Source: Kaistella sp. 97-N-M2 (GTDB lineage: Bacteria; Bacteroidota; Bacteroidia; Flavobacteriales; Weeksellaceae). From it: a stretch of DNA of 64,000 nt. A program made the translations under genes and the position numbers. The DNA lies in contig NZ_CP090976.1 of assembly GCF_021513235.1 (NCBI RefSeq), positions 1,364,001 through 1,428,000 on the forward strand. Reading direction: 5' to 3'. The notes beneath the pieces were generated by a model. It made no database searches and was not told where the DNA came from. It saw nothing but the letters and a program-made list of their open reading frames with translations. Shown here one piece after another: positions 8,604 to 17,400 of this stretch (its first letter is position 1; each line of letters starts with the position of its first letter).

Positions 8604-9539
8604 TTAAGACTGAGAAAAGTCACGCAGGATTTTTTCCACGATCACCTGCGCCAGTTTTTCTTTGCTTTGAATGGTCCAGCCTGCGATATGTGGCGTTACG
8701 ATTGCTTTTTCGGAAGCCAAAAGATAATTTAAATCTTCGTTTTCAACTTCCAGATTTTCGAAAGATGCTTTTTCAAATTCCAAAACATCCAGACAGGCGC
8801 CTTTTATTTTGCCCGACTTTAAGGCGGAAACCAAATCGAAAGTTTTTACATTATTACCCCGCGCGGTATTGACGAAGTAAAAGTCTTTTTTCATTTTCGA
8901 AATAAATTCCGCGTCCACTAAATAATGTGTTTCCGGTGTGATGGGAAGATGCAGGCTTAATATATCGGCTTCATTCTGTAGTGTTTCGAGGGAGACCTGC
9001 GTGGCAAATTCATCGGAAAGATCGGGAAGAAGATCATGAAAGACCACCTTCACACCGAAACCGGAAAGCCTTTTCGCCACCGCTTTCCCCATGTTTCCGT
9101 AACCGATAATTCCGAACGTTTTCCCGAGAAGTTCGTCGCCGCGGTTTTCTTCGCGATTCCAGATCCCCTTTTTCACTTCGTTGGAAGCGATAAAAAGTCG
9201 GTTCATTAAAATTAAAAGCATGCCGACAACATGTTCTGCAACGGAATCGCGGTTGCCTTCCGGGGAACTGATGAGTTTGATACCGGACTTTTGCGCAAAT
9301 TCAACATCGATATTTTCCATACCGGCGCCAACGCGTGCGATGAATTTTAAATTTTTTGCGTGTTCGATAAAATTGCGATCGAGGGGAATGCGGCTTCGAA
9401 CGATAATGCCGTCGTAATTCGCGATCTTTTTTAAAACCTCATTATAAGGCGAAGAGAAATCTTCATCCAGCAAAAATCCTTTCGCCGAAAGCTGTTCTGT
9501 AATGAGCGGATGGTTTTTATCGAGGAGAAGGATTTTCAT
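8604..9539 (-). CDS. D-2-hydroxyacid dehydrogenase (phosphoglycerate dehydrogenase-like)
   Basis: A 311-residue NAD-dependent dehydrogenase of the D-isomer-specific family. The Rossmann motif GIIGYGNMGKAVA lies near residue 145. Catalytic Arg is in VNTARGNN, Glu in LDVLEFE and His in VTPHIAGWT. There is no C-terminal ACT domain, so it is shorter than a regulated SerA. The substrate may be 3-phosphoglycerate or another 2-hydroxyacid; the sequence does not decide. Neighbours give no pathway context. Confidence 0.85.
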   Translation of the reverse strand: MKILLLDKNHPLITEQLSAKGFLLDEDFSSPYNEVLKKIANYDGIIVRSRIPLDRNFIEHAKNLKFIARVGAGMENIDVEFAQKSGIKLISSPEGNRDSVAEHVVGMLLILMNRLFIASNEVKKGIWNREENRGDELLGKTFGIIGYGNMGKAVAKRLSGFGVKVVFHDLLPDLSDEFATQVSLETLQNEADILSLHLPITPETHYLVDAEFISKMKKDFYFVNTARGNNVKTFDLVSALKSGKIKGACLDVLEFEKASFENLEVENEDLNYLLASEKAIVTPHIAGWTIQSKEKLAQVIVEKILRDFSQS

Positions 9540-9631
9540 TTTCTAACGCTTCATTGTTTAAAACACTGATACAAAAATGATTGCAGGAATATTTAGAGTT
9601 ACCAGCGTGTGTTTGTGTGATTCTTGTTTGA

Positions 9632-10147
9632 TTAAGAGGCAAACAATTTTTTCAGTTCCACAGAATCTGCGGCTTTCATTCTCCCCGAAAGGATTAACGA
9701 CAGCTCTTTCCGTCGCAGCGCGGCATCGAATCTCGTTACTTCTTCCTCTGTTTCCGGAACCATTTTCGGAATAGGAATCGGACGGTTAAATTCGTCTACC
9801 GCCACAAAAGTGTAAATCCCGGAATTGGTGTGGATTTTTTTCTGATTAATCGGATCGTCCAACCACACATCCACGTAAATTTCCATCGACGTCGAAAATG
9901 CCCGCGAAACTTTGGATTCTAAAACCACAATTCCGCCTTCCGGGATGGGATGATCGAAGGAAACATGATTTACAGAAGCGGTTACTACGCGTCTTTCGCA
10001 ATGTCTTGCGGCCGAAATGGAAGCACACCGGTCCATTTTCCCTAAAAGTTCGCCGCCGAAAAGATTTCTTAAAGAATTGGTTTCGTTCGGCAGAACGATA
10101 TTCGTCATTATTGTTAACGATTCTGAGGCTTTCTTGGTTTTTTCCAT
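9632..10147 (-). CDS. Acyl-CoA thioesterase, hotdog fold
   Basis: A 171-residue cytosolic acyl-CoA hydrolase. NLFGGELLGKMDRCASISA is the hotdog helix signature of the YciA/BACH group, and FDHPIPEGGIVVLESKV is the following core strand. The C-terminal 45 residues are charged and helical. Its ATG lies inside the 3' end of the HU-CCDC81 gene (34-base overlap), so translation is probably coupled. No substrate chain length can be inferred. Confidence 0.86.
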   Translation of the reverse strand: MEKTKKASESLTIMTNIVLPNETNSLRNLFGGELLGKMDRCASISAARHCERRVVTASVNHVSFDHPIPEGGIVVLESKVSRAFSTSMEIYVDVWLDDPINQKKIHTNSGIYTFVAVDEFNRPIPIPKMVPETEEEVTRFDAALRRKELSLILSGRMKAADSVELKKLFAS

Positions 10148-10878
10148 TTAGATTTTGAATATTTTTTTGAGCTCCACTTTTTAACAGGAGGAACAGTTGC
10201 GTTTTTTATAGAATTCTCGCGTAACGAATCCAAAACCGGATTTGTAATAGTGGCGGAATCCACTTTTAAAGTATCTTTCGTAACTTCTGGTACAAGCTTT
10301 TCAGTCAAACCGTCTTCGAAAGATTTTTTCCCAAAAATGGTTTCGGGCTGGGTAATACCAAAATAGGTTAGAGTTGCAATCCCGAGCAGCAGCGGAATGA
10401 GCCAGTATACCGATTTGCTTAATCGGTAAGAATTTTTATGAGGCGCAGCCGTCAGTTTGGTGTTTTTAATTTCCGCGATCGTAATTTCTTCCAAACCGTA
10501 GAAATCCGGCGAAAGATTTTCGGTTCTAAGTCCGCGAAAGTGTAATTTGCTGTCGTCCAGAAAAAAAGTTCCTAAATGATCGACGGCGAGTTTCCCTTCT
10601 TTTTCCAGCGTGGAGTTCCAAAAATTAACCTGTTTTTTAATCTCGTTTTCGGCGTCGATTTCAGACCCGTTTTTCTGTTGGGCAATAAATTGAATAAATT
10701 CGCTTCCTTCCCGCGTTGCATCAGTTCGGAATGCCACTTCATTGCCGGGCGGAAGAATGCTTTTTTCCACTTCGTCGACTACAGCGTTGGCATTTTTTAA
10801 GTAAAAATCCCCAAAACCCGGAACAGAAACACTGCCCTGTTTTTTCAGAAATTCGAGAAGAAGGAGAGGAAAATTCAT
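10114..10878 (-). CDS. HU-CCDC81 domain membrane protein
   Basis: A 254-residue protein of a Bacteroidota-specific type. The N-terminus (MNFPLLLLEFLKKQGSVSVPGFG, about residues 1-70) resembles the first HU-CCDC81 bacterial domain and residues about 75-130 the second (VDHLGTFFLDDSKLHF). A single membrane helix follows at about 157-175, then an extracytoplasmic tail that is Lys/Trp/Ser-rich at the end. Many relatives end in a SPOR domain that binds denuded septal peptidoglycan; I see none here. A cell-envelope or division role is inference. Confidence 0.7.
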   Translation of the reverse strand: MNFPLLLLEFLKKQGSVSVPGFGDFYLKNANAVVDEVEKSILPPGNEVAFRTDATREGSEFIQFIAQQKNGSEIDAENEIKKQVNFWNSTLEKEGKLAVDHLGTFFLDDSKLHFRGLRTENLSPDFYGLEEITIAEIKNTKLTAAPHKNSYRLSKSVYWLIPLLLGIATLTYFGITQPETIFGKKSFEDGLTEKLVPEVTKDTLKVDSATITNPVLDSLRENSIKNATVPPVKKWSSKKYSKSKWKKPRKPQNR

Positions 10879-10917
10879 ATGGTGGCAAATTTATGTTTTT
10901 TAAGGCATTTAATCAAA

Positions 10918-10947
10918 CTAAAAAAGACCGCTTAAAAAGCAGTCTTT
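10918..10947 (-). terminator. Intrinsic terminator of the TonB receptor gene
   Basis: Stem AAAGAC-c-GCTT (10923-10933) pairs with AAGC-a-GTCTTT (10937-10947), with one mismatch and a 3-nt loop. Read on the minus strand it is followed by a run of six T. It lies 28 bases past the receptor stop codon. Confidence 0.7.
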
Positions 10948-10974
10948 AACCTCGTCGCGAACGCGTATTGTAAA

Positions 10975-13088
10975 TTATTGAAATTTAAAACTCATTCCAA
11001 ACAAAAAGTTCGTTCCGGCCTGCGAAAAATAAAAAGGATTTTGCTCGTCGACAAAGCCATTGTTCACATACTTTTTATTAAATATATTGTTGACCAATAA
11101 TTTGAAATCGACTTCGGTTCTTTTGAGTTTTAAAGTGTATCTCGCATTTAAATCGGTTAGGAAATAATCCGCCAGTTTTAAACTTTCCGTATTCGTGTTG
11201 TCCAAATACTGGCTTCCAACATATTGGTTTTGAAGTCCTAAACTAAAATTTGTTGTAGGATTGTAATTAATTAAGGCGTTCGCAATAACTTCCGGCGAAA
11301 ACGAAATTGGCGTGTTGCCAAGATTTTGAATTCCGTCTGCAGTTTCGTTCTTAAAATCTCGGTTTTCGTTTTTGCTCAACGTTAAATTTCCCGAAACATT
11401 CCACTGGTCCGAAAGTTTTGCCAAGGCGCCAACTTCCACGCCCAGTCGATAACTTTTCCCCGAATTGATGCGGATGAATTCGCCAATGTCGTTGATCTGC
11501 CCATTCAGAACGAGCTGATTCACGTAATTCATATAATAAAGATTGGTCGTTAAGGAGACTGCACCGAAAGTTTTTTCCAAACCTGCTTCGAAATCGTGCA
11601 GTTTTTCCGGCTGAATGTCGGGGTTTGCAAAAAGATCGTCGCGGTTAGGTTCGCGGTGCGCATGTGCGTAGGATAGAAATAATTTTCCGGAACTTATTTT
11701 ATAGTTAAAACCCACTTTCGGATTAAAAAATGACCAGGTTCTGTCAAGTTGCACGCCTTCGTCATCACCTTGCTGAATGATTTCAGTGTCGTAATGAATA
11801 TTTCTGACTTGAGCATCGCCATAAAATTCGAACCGGTTTACTTTAATAATCGCTTTTGCAAAACCAGCAAATTCGGTTTTTGTGCCGTTATTTCTATAAT
11901 ATTCATGTTCGAAAATTTCCGGAAAATAAACGCCGGTTACATTTCCAAAATGTTTACCAAAATATCTATTTGCAACGAGTCCGAAATTCAGGTCGAGGTT
12001 TTCAAACTTTCCATAAAGAGTAGAAACACCGCCGTAAAAATCGTTATTCAGCCATTTTTTGCGGATGAAATCTGTCCTTTTAACAAGTTGATTATTAACT
12101 TCTAAGTTTGGTAAATTGTATTTTGAGAATTTCGCATCCTGTTTGTAATTATCATAGAAACCCTTTCCCTTCGTGTAATGAAGCGTGGTTTCCAGATTCC
12201 AGCGCGTGTTGAGTTGCTGTTCCCATAAAAGCTGATAATGATTCTGTCTGTAGTTATCGGTTTCGTTCTCATAAAACCCGACAATGTTTTCAAAGTTTGC
12301 ATCGTAAATTGCACCGGAAAAATTGTATTTCGGCCTGGTTTCCCACGTCGCTTTGTCCACACCCGTCCAGGCTTGATAGGTTTTTTCTTTTCCACCAAAG
12401 GCCATCAAACGTATCTTGGTTTTATTCTCTTCAAAAAGTGCGGTAAAATTATAAGAATTTAAATCTGAAAAAGCGCGGTCGATATAACCATCAGAATGAA
12501 TTTTGGTGTATCGTCCCATCACGGATAACCGATCTTTCCAAAATTTTCCGCTGCCAATTTCTGCCGAATATTTATACGTATTAAAAGACCCGTAGGAATT
12601 ATCGGATTGTACATAAAATTTTTCCTCGGGATTTTTGGTAAGTACATTTACACTGGCTCCAAAAGCAGACACGCCATTGGAAGAAGTTCCTACACCACGC
12701 TGAATGACGATTTGAGAAGCGGAACTCGTCAGATCACCAACATTTACAAAGAAGGTTCCCTGTGATTCTGAATCATTGTACGGAACGCCGTTTAACATGA
12801 CATTGATCGCGGTTCCGCCCACGCCACGAATTCTAAATCCCGTATAACCCACACCGTTTCCGGCATCAGAAGTGGAGATGACCGACATTTGGTTTTTCAG
12901 CAAAATAGGTAAATCCTGACCGAGATTTTTTTGGTTGAGGTCTTTTTCGACGTTGATAATCTCTTTCGAGACCGGCAGCCGTTTTGTGAAATTGACGCTT
13001 TCAATTTCCTGAGTTTTTAAGGTATCCTGCACAGACTGGGCAAAATAGAAGGGACCAGCGAGCAGTCCAAAAAAATAAATCCTTTCAT
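10975..13088 (-). CDS. TonB-dependent receptor, thiamin-regulated; frame broken in the signal peptide
   Basis: Outer-membrane TonB-dependent receptor. The plug (TDAGNGVGYTGFRIRGVGG through VIQRGVGTSSNG) and a 22-strand-type barrel ending in F-K-F-Q are intact in one frame from about 13064 to 10975. In that frame no ATG exists near the front, only GTG at 13032, which would leave no signal peptide. An ATG at 13086-13088 opens MKGFIF in another frame. Adding one A to the seven-A run at 13069-13075 joins it to GLLAGPFYFAQS, a complete signal peptide, giving about 704 residues. A TPP riboswitch just upstream on the same strand indicates a thiamin or thiamin-precursor transporter. A sequencing undercall, a real mutation or slippage-based switching are all possible. 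Confidence 0.85.
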
Positions 13089-13195
13089 TCTTTTAATTTT
13101 TAAGATTAATTGAATAAAAGGGGCGAATTTGATTAGTAATAAGCAATCGACAAAAAGTAATAATCCTGATGATTAGTCCTTATCCATCCTTATTT

Positions 13196-13272
13196 TAATT
13201 TCCCTAAACAGCATTATCTGTTCCAGGTTCATTGGGTATAATCTCAGCTTTTCACGGCACCCCTTTAATTTC
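13196..13272 (-). ncRNA. TPP (THI-box) riboswitch
   Basis: On the minus strand the conserved THI elements appear in order with usual spacing: GGGGTGCC, then GCTGAGA, ATACCC, GAACCTG, CAGATAATGCTG and AGGGA. This is the thiamin pyrophosphate aptamer. It is 110-180 bases upstream of the receptor start. Between them a GATTA/TAATC stem near 13160 may be part of the expression platform. High thiamin would lower receptor expression, as in known thiamin-regulated outer-membrane receptors of Bacteroidota. The P1 stem is A/T-rich and weak. Confidence 0.92.
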
Positions 13273-13297
13273 TGAGCGCAATATTACAAAATATTTT

Positions 13298-14056
13298 CTA
13301 ATATCTTTTGTTATCGGCATCTATATAATAATAATTTTTTCCGTCTTTCGTAACTTCAAAAAGACGCGCGAGCTTCCAGCTGTAGTTTCTTTTAATGTCG
13401 CTGTATTCAAACGGAATGATGACTTTATTGTGAATGTCGATAACACCAAACCGGTTGTTTTGAACCGCCACGATCATCGGGTTTTTCAGGTCGTCGCCTT
13501 CCATAATATGAAGATAGTTATATTGCGGATAAATAGTAAACTGCCGGTAATCTCCCGGATTTTCGAATTTTGAATCTTCGATAATTCCGTAAGCATCATT
13601 TAAGATATAACCATGAAAAAGCTGGGCTTTGAATTCTGAAGGGCATTTTCCCAGGTCCTCTGCTTTGAAGAGATAAACGCGTTTACCGGCTTCGTTAATT
13701 CGGAAATCCAGGCCGTTGAGCCTTACCGAAGCATATTTGTCGGTGCCATATTTTCGCACTTTATCATTATGCGAATGCAAAAGGTTACAGTCTTCCGTAA
13801 AAAAGCCGACATTGCTGTATTCATGTTTGATGATCACTTTGCCATTTTGATTGATGTATCCAAACTTTCCGTCGATCTTCTGGGGAATTAACGCCGCAAC
13901 GGAATCATTAATTTTAATTAGGTCAGGATTCGGTTTAGGAGCAGTCTGCTTCAAAACATTGGTTTTAGGAGCAATAAATTTTTTCTGAACAGTTTTTTTT
14001 TGAGCAGCTAGGGAAAAGGAAAGGCTTGAGAAAAATAAAACGAGAACATACTTCAT
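13298..14056 (-). CDS. Secreted WG-repeat protein
   Basis: A 252-residue protein with a signal peptide (MKYVLVLFFSSLSFSLAAQ) and a Lys/Pro-rich linker to about residue 50. WG-like repeats follow: KIDGKFGYINQNGKVIIKHE at about 60-79 and NNRFGVIDIHNKVIIPFEYS near 205-224. Such repeats form small beta units that probably bind other proteins. No enzymatic domain is seen. Its 3' end abuts the TPP riboswitch of the next gene. CAAAAATA at 14083-14090 is a possible -7 element read on the minus strand. Confidence 0.78.
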   Translation of the reverse strand: MKYVLVLFFSSLSFSLAAQKKTVQKKFIAPKTNVLKQTAPKPNPDLIKINDSVAALIPQKIDGKFGYINQNGKVIIKHEYSNVGFFTEDCNLLHSHNDKVRKYGTDKYASVRLNGLDFRINEAGKRVYLFKAEDLGKCPSEFKAQLFHGYILNDAYGIIEDSKFENPGDYRQFTIYPQYNYLHIMEGDDLKNPMIVAVQNNRFGVIDIHNKVIIPFEYSDIKRNYSWKLARLFEVTKDGKNYYYIDADNKRY

Positions 14057-14095
14057 GGGCTTCTTTTTTGCAAAATTTTTGCCAAAAATAGGAAT

Positions 14096-14476
14096 TTAAA
14101 TATTCCTAAAGATGAAGAAGAAAATAACGAGGAAGGCAATCAGGTAAATTGCCCAGCGGCCAAACAGGATTTTGCGGATCTTGGGAAAGGAATATTTTAA
14201 ACCAAACCACTCGAACAAAACCCCCGTAAATACATACGGAATGGCTGCAATAAAAAGAGGATTATAAGAAAATGCCTGCCGGAATTCACCGTGCAGCAGG
14301 GAGTGTAGCGCCCTTTGGCTGCCACATCCGGGACAGTCCAGATGAGTGAATGTTTTGAAAGGGCACCGAATTAAAAAAGAATCCGAGTTTGGATTATAGA
14401 AATAGTAAAAAAGCAGACCGCCGCCAAAAGCGATGATGAAAACCGAATATAGAAGATTGCTGTTTTTGCGCCCCAT
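14096..14476 (-). CDS. DUF2752 membrane protein
   Basis: A 126-residue membrane protein. The DUF2752 hallmark CPGCGSQRALHSLLHGEF is at about residues 43-60, between a first helix (8-26) and later helices (about 72-92 and 103-123). I chose the ATG at 14474-14476, which overlaps the stop of the CD225 gene (TAATG). A longer reading to 14680 only adds unlikely Arg-rich sequence that shadows the CD225 gene. The function of the family is unknown. Confidence 0.8.
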   Translation of the reverse strand: MGRKNSNLLYSVFIIAFGGGLLFYYFYNPNSDSFLIRCPFKTFTHLDCPGCGSQRALHSLLHGEFRQAFSYNPLFIAAIPYVFTGVLFEWFGLKYSFPKIRKILFGRWAIYLIAFLVIFFFIFRNI

Positions 14477-14778
14477 TACCGGTTGTAAAATCCTGCAAAA
14501 ACGCCGAGCGTTGCCATTATTCCGATGGCAACAATCGTCAGGAGACCGCAGGCGACGCTTACCATGACCAAAGTTTTCGCTGTATTTGAGGCACTTTCCG
14601 CGCCGGCAATGTCGCCGCGATAGAATTTCGACTCTACGCTGGCGGCGTACACAATACTGATGATTCCTAAAATCTGACAACAGAAAATCGTGACCAGAAT
14701 GGATTCTACAAGCCAGTTTTTCGGCGGAATGGCATTTGGATTTTGATTCGGATTTAAAGCAGGATTGGGAGTTTCCAT
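14476..14778 (-). CDS. CD225/dispanin family membrane protein
   Basis: A 100-residue protein with an Asn/Pro-rich cytosolic N-terminus (residues 1-20), then the CD225 pattern: NWLVESILVTIFCCQILGI, a loop with AASVESKFYRGDIAGA, and a second hydrophobic segment at about 70-96. CD225 proteins include the animal IFITMs; the bacterial ones have no settled role. It is translationally coupled to the DUF2752 gene, a pairing of two small membrane proteins of unknown function. Confidence 0.82.
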   Translation of the reverse strand: METPNPALNPNQNPNAIPPKNWLVESILVTIFCCQILGIISIVYAASVESKFYRGDIAGAESASNTAKTLVMVSVACGLLTIVAIGIMATLGVFAGFYNR

Positions 14779-14875
14779 GGCTAAATTTTTATAAAATTAG
14801 TAAAAAATAGATCATCAATATCATATTTATTCTAATTCTAAATGATTTAAGACGAGCTAACACTTAAAAATTTCG

Positions 14876-14883
14876 TAATTTTG
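14876..14883 (+). promoter_or_regulatory. -7 element of the aconitase promoter
   Basis: TAATTTTG fits TAnnTTTG and lies 34 bases before the aconitase ATG. No clear TTTG is at the -33 spacing, so the call rests on the -7 element alone. Confidence 0.4.
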
Positions 14884-14917
14884 AGTTCCTTTAAATATTC
14901 AAAAAAAATATATCGAT

Positions 14918-17194
14918 ATGACTTTTGACCTTGATATGATTAAAAAAGTGTATGAGCTTTACCCGGAGAAAGTTGCAAAAGCACGTGAAGCCGTAGGGAA
15001 ACCTCTTACACTCTCAGAAAAAATTCTTTACACCCATCTTTGGGAAGGCAATGCATCGCAAGCGTATGAAAGAGGAAATTCTTATGTAGATTTCGCTCCG
15101 GATCGCGTTGCAATGCAGGATGCAACCGCTCAAATGGCGCTGTTGCAATTTATGCAGGCCGGTAAAGCAAAAGTAGCCGTACCTTCAACTGCGCACGCCG
15201 ATCACCTGATCCAGGCGAGAGTTGGGGCAGAAGCAGATTTACAGGAAGGGATCAATAAAAACTCTGAAGTTTTTAATTTTTTAAGTTCTGTTTGCGATAA
15301 ATACGGCATCGGTTTTTGGAAGCCGGGCGCCGGAATTATTCACCAGGTGGTTCTCGAAAATTATGCATTTCCGGGCGGAATGATGATCGGAACCGACTCT
15401 CACACGGTAAATGCCGGTGGTTTGGGAATGGTTGCTATTGGTGTCGGCGGTGCAGATGCCGTGGATGTGATGGCCGGAATGGCTTGGGAACTTAAAATGC
15501 CGAAACTCATCGGTATTAAATTAACAGGAAGATTAAACGGCTGGACGGCCGCGAAAGATATTATTCTGAAAGTGGCGGGAATCTTAACCGTAAAAGGCGG
15601 AACGGGCTGTATCGTAGAATATTTCGGCGATGGTGCGCTCTCGCTTTCTGCCACAGGAAAAGGAACCATTTGTAATATGGGTGCAGAAATTGGAGCAACC
15701 ACTTCAACTTTCGGGTATGATGATTCCATGAGAAGATATTTATCAGCAACCGGAAGACAGGATGTTGTTGACGCTGCAGATCAAATCGCTGAGCATTTAA
15801 CAGGTGATCCGGAAGTATATGAAAATCCGGGACTTTATTTCGATCAGGTTATCGAAATTAATCTGGATGAATTAACACCGCACTTAAACGGACCTTTCAC
15901 GCCGGATTTGGCTACACCGGTTGCGGAATTTCACGATAAAGCCTTGGCAAACGGTTGGCCAATTGAAGTCGAATGGGCCTTGATCGGCTCTTGTACGAAC
16001 TCTTCCTACGAAGATTTGTCCAGAGCGGCCTCTATTGTGGACGATGCTTTCGCCAAAGGCGTGAAGCCAAAAGCAATCTTAGGGATTAACCCGGGTTCGG
16101 AGCAGGTTAAATTTACCGCAGAACGCGACGGTTTCTTAGATTCTTTCAGAAAATTTGAATCCGCCAGAATTTTTACCAATGCCTGTGGTCCTTGTATCGG
16201 ACAATGGGACAGAGAAGGATCCGAAAAAGGGGAGAAAAACTCCATCATTCACTCCTTCAACAGAAATTTTGCGAAAAGAGCCGACGGAAATCCAAACACC
16301 CATGCTTTTGTCGCCTCGCCGGAAATGGTGGCTGCGGTTGCAATTTCGGGGAGATTAGATTTTAATCCGATTACCGATACTTTAACCAATCAAAACGGCG
16401 AGGAAGTAAGATTGAACGAACCTGTGGGAATGGAATTGCCGCCAAAAGGTTTCGCTGTAGACGACAACGGTTATCAGGCGCCGTCTGTAGATGGTTCTTC
16501 AGTTCCCGTTAATGTGAATCCGACGTCAGACCGCCTTCAGTTGTTAACTCCTTTTGACGCCTGGAACGGACAAAATATTACCGGCGCAAAAGTTTTGATT
16601 AAAGCTTTCGGAAAATGTACCACCGACCATATTTCGATGGCAGGACCCTGGTTGAAATACCGTGGGCATTTGGATAATATTTCGAACAATATGTTGATTG
16701 GTGCCATCAACGCGTACAATATGGAAACGAATACCGTGAAAAATCTTCTAACGGGAGAATACGGTGCGGTTCCGGATGTTGCAAGAGCGTACAAAGCAGC
16801 GGGAATTCCAACCATCGTTGTTGGAGATCAAAATTATGGTGAAGGTTCCTCCCGAGAACATGCTGCGATGGAGCCCCGACATCTTGGTGTAAAAGCCGTT
16901 TTGGTAAAATCTTTTGCCAGAATTCACGAAACGAATCTGAAAAAGCAAGGAATGTTAGGCCTGACCTTCGCGAACGAAGAAGACTACAACAAATTTCAGG
17001 AAGATGACGTCGTTAATTTCTTAGATTTAGATCAGTTTGCACCCGGGAAACAATTGACTTTAGAGTTAGTGCATTCCGACGGCACAAAAGATATTATCTT
17101 AACAAATCATACGTACAATACACAGCAAATAGACTGGTACAAAGCAGGTTCAGCATTAAATCTAATCGCTGCCGAAGCGGCAAGAAATGCATAA
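14918..17194 (+). CDS. acn: Aconitate hydratase
   Basis: TCA-cycle enzyme converting citrate to isocitrate through cis-aconitate. At 758 residues it is close in size and motif pattern to the mitochondrial-type aconitases common in Bacteroidota, shorter than the roughly 890 residues of AcnA. The 4Fe-4S ligands are visible as [14 protein letters not shown] near residue 355 and ACGPCIGQW near 420. The C-terminal swivel domain holds [14 protein letters not shown] near 645. Cytosolic, single gene, with its own terminator. Confidence 0.96.
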   Translation: MTFDLDMIKKVYELYPEKVAKAREAVGKPLTLSEKILYTHLWEGNASQAYERGNSYVDFAPDRVAMQDATAQMALLQFMQAGKAKVAVPSTAHADHLIQARVGAEADLQEGINKNSEVFNFLSSVCDKYGIGFWKPGAGIIHQVVLENYAFPGGMMIGTDSHTVNAGGLGMVAIGVGGADAVDVMAGMAWELKMPKLIGIKLTGRLNGWTAAKDIILKVAGILTVKGGTGCIVEYFGDGALSLSATGKGTICNMGAEIGATTSTFGYDDSMRRYLSATGRQDVVDAADQIAEHLTGDPEVYENPGLYFDQVIEINLDELTPHLNGPFTPDLATPVAEFHDKALANGWPIEVEWALIGSCTNSSYEDLSRAASIVDDAFAKGVKPKAILGINPGSEQVKFTAERDGFLDSFRKFESARIFTNACGPCIGQWDREGSEKGEKNSIIHSFNRNFAKRADGNPNTHAFVASPEMVAAVAISGRLDFNPITDTLTNQNGEEVRLNEPVGMELPPKGFAVDDNGYQAPSVDGSSVPVNVNPTSDRLQLLTPFDAWNGQNITGAKVLIKAFGKCTTDHISMAGPWLKYRGHLDNISNNMLIGAINAYNMETNTVKNLLTGEYGAVPDVARAYKAAGIPTIVVGDQNYGEGSSREHAAMEPRHLGVKAVLVKSFARIHETNLKKQGMLGLTFANEEDYNKFQEDDVVNFLDLDQFAPGKQLTLELVHSDGTKDIILTNHTYNTQQIDWYKAGSALNLIAAEAARNA

Positions 17195-17217
17195 CTGTAT
17201 ATAAAAATAATAATGAT

Positions 17218-17247
17218 AACCGCCCTGGAAACTGGGCGGTTTTTTTT
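17218..17247 (+). terminator. Intrinsic terminator after aconitase
   Basis: GC-rich stem AACCGCCC (17218-17225) and GGGCGGTT (17234-17241) with an 8-nt loop, followed by a run of T. It lies 23 bases after the stop codon. Confidence 0.9.
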
Positions 17248-17400
17248 CGCTGATTTGTCTGAAAAGAAGCTCAAGCCTAAGATGAACTTTTTTATAACAC
17301 GAGTTAAGGGAATGTGACGATCTAATTTAGGCGGAACATTTATCGGCAAGCCCTGTAACAAATCCCTCTTTGCGGTGTCTTATTACTTACATTAAAATTT

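Noticed and set aside
14477..14680. Longer N-terminus for the DUF2752 protein, to 14680
   Set aside because: The added residues are Arg/His-rich and are the CD225 gene read in another frame; the ATG at 14476 overlaps the CD225 stop and matches family length.
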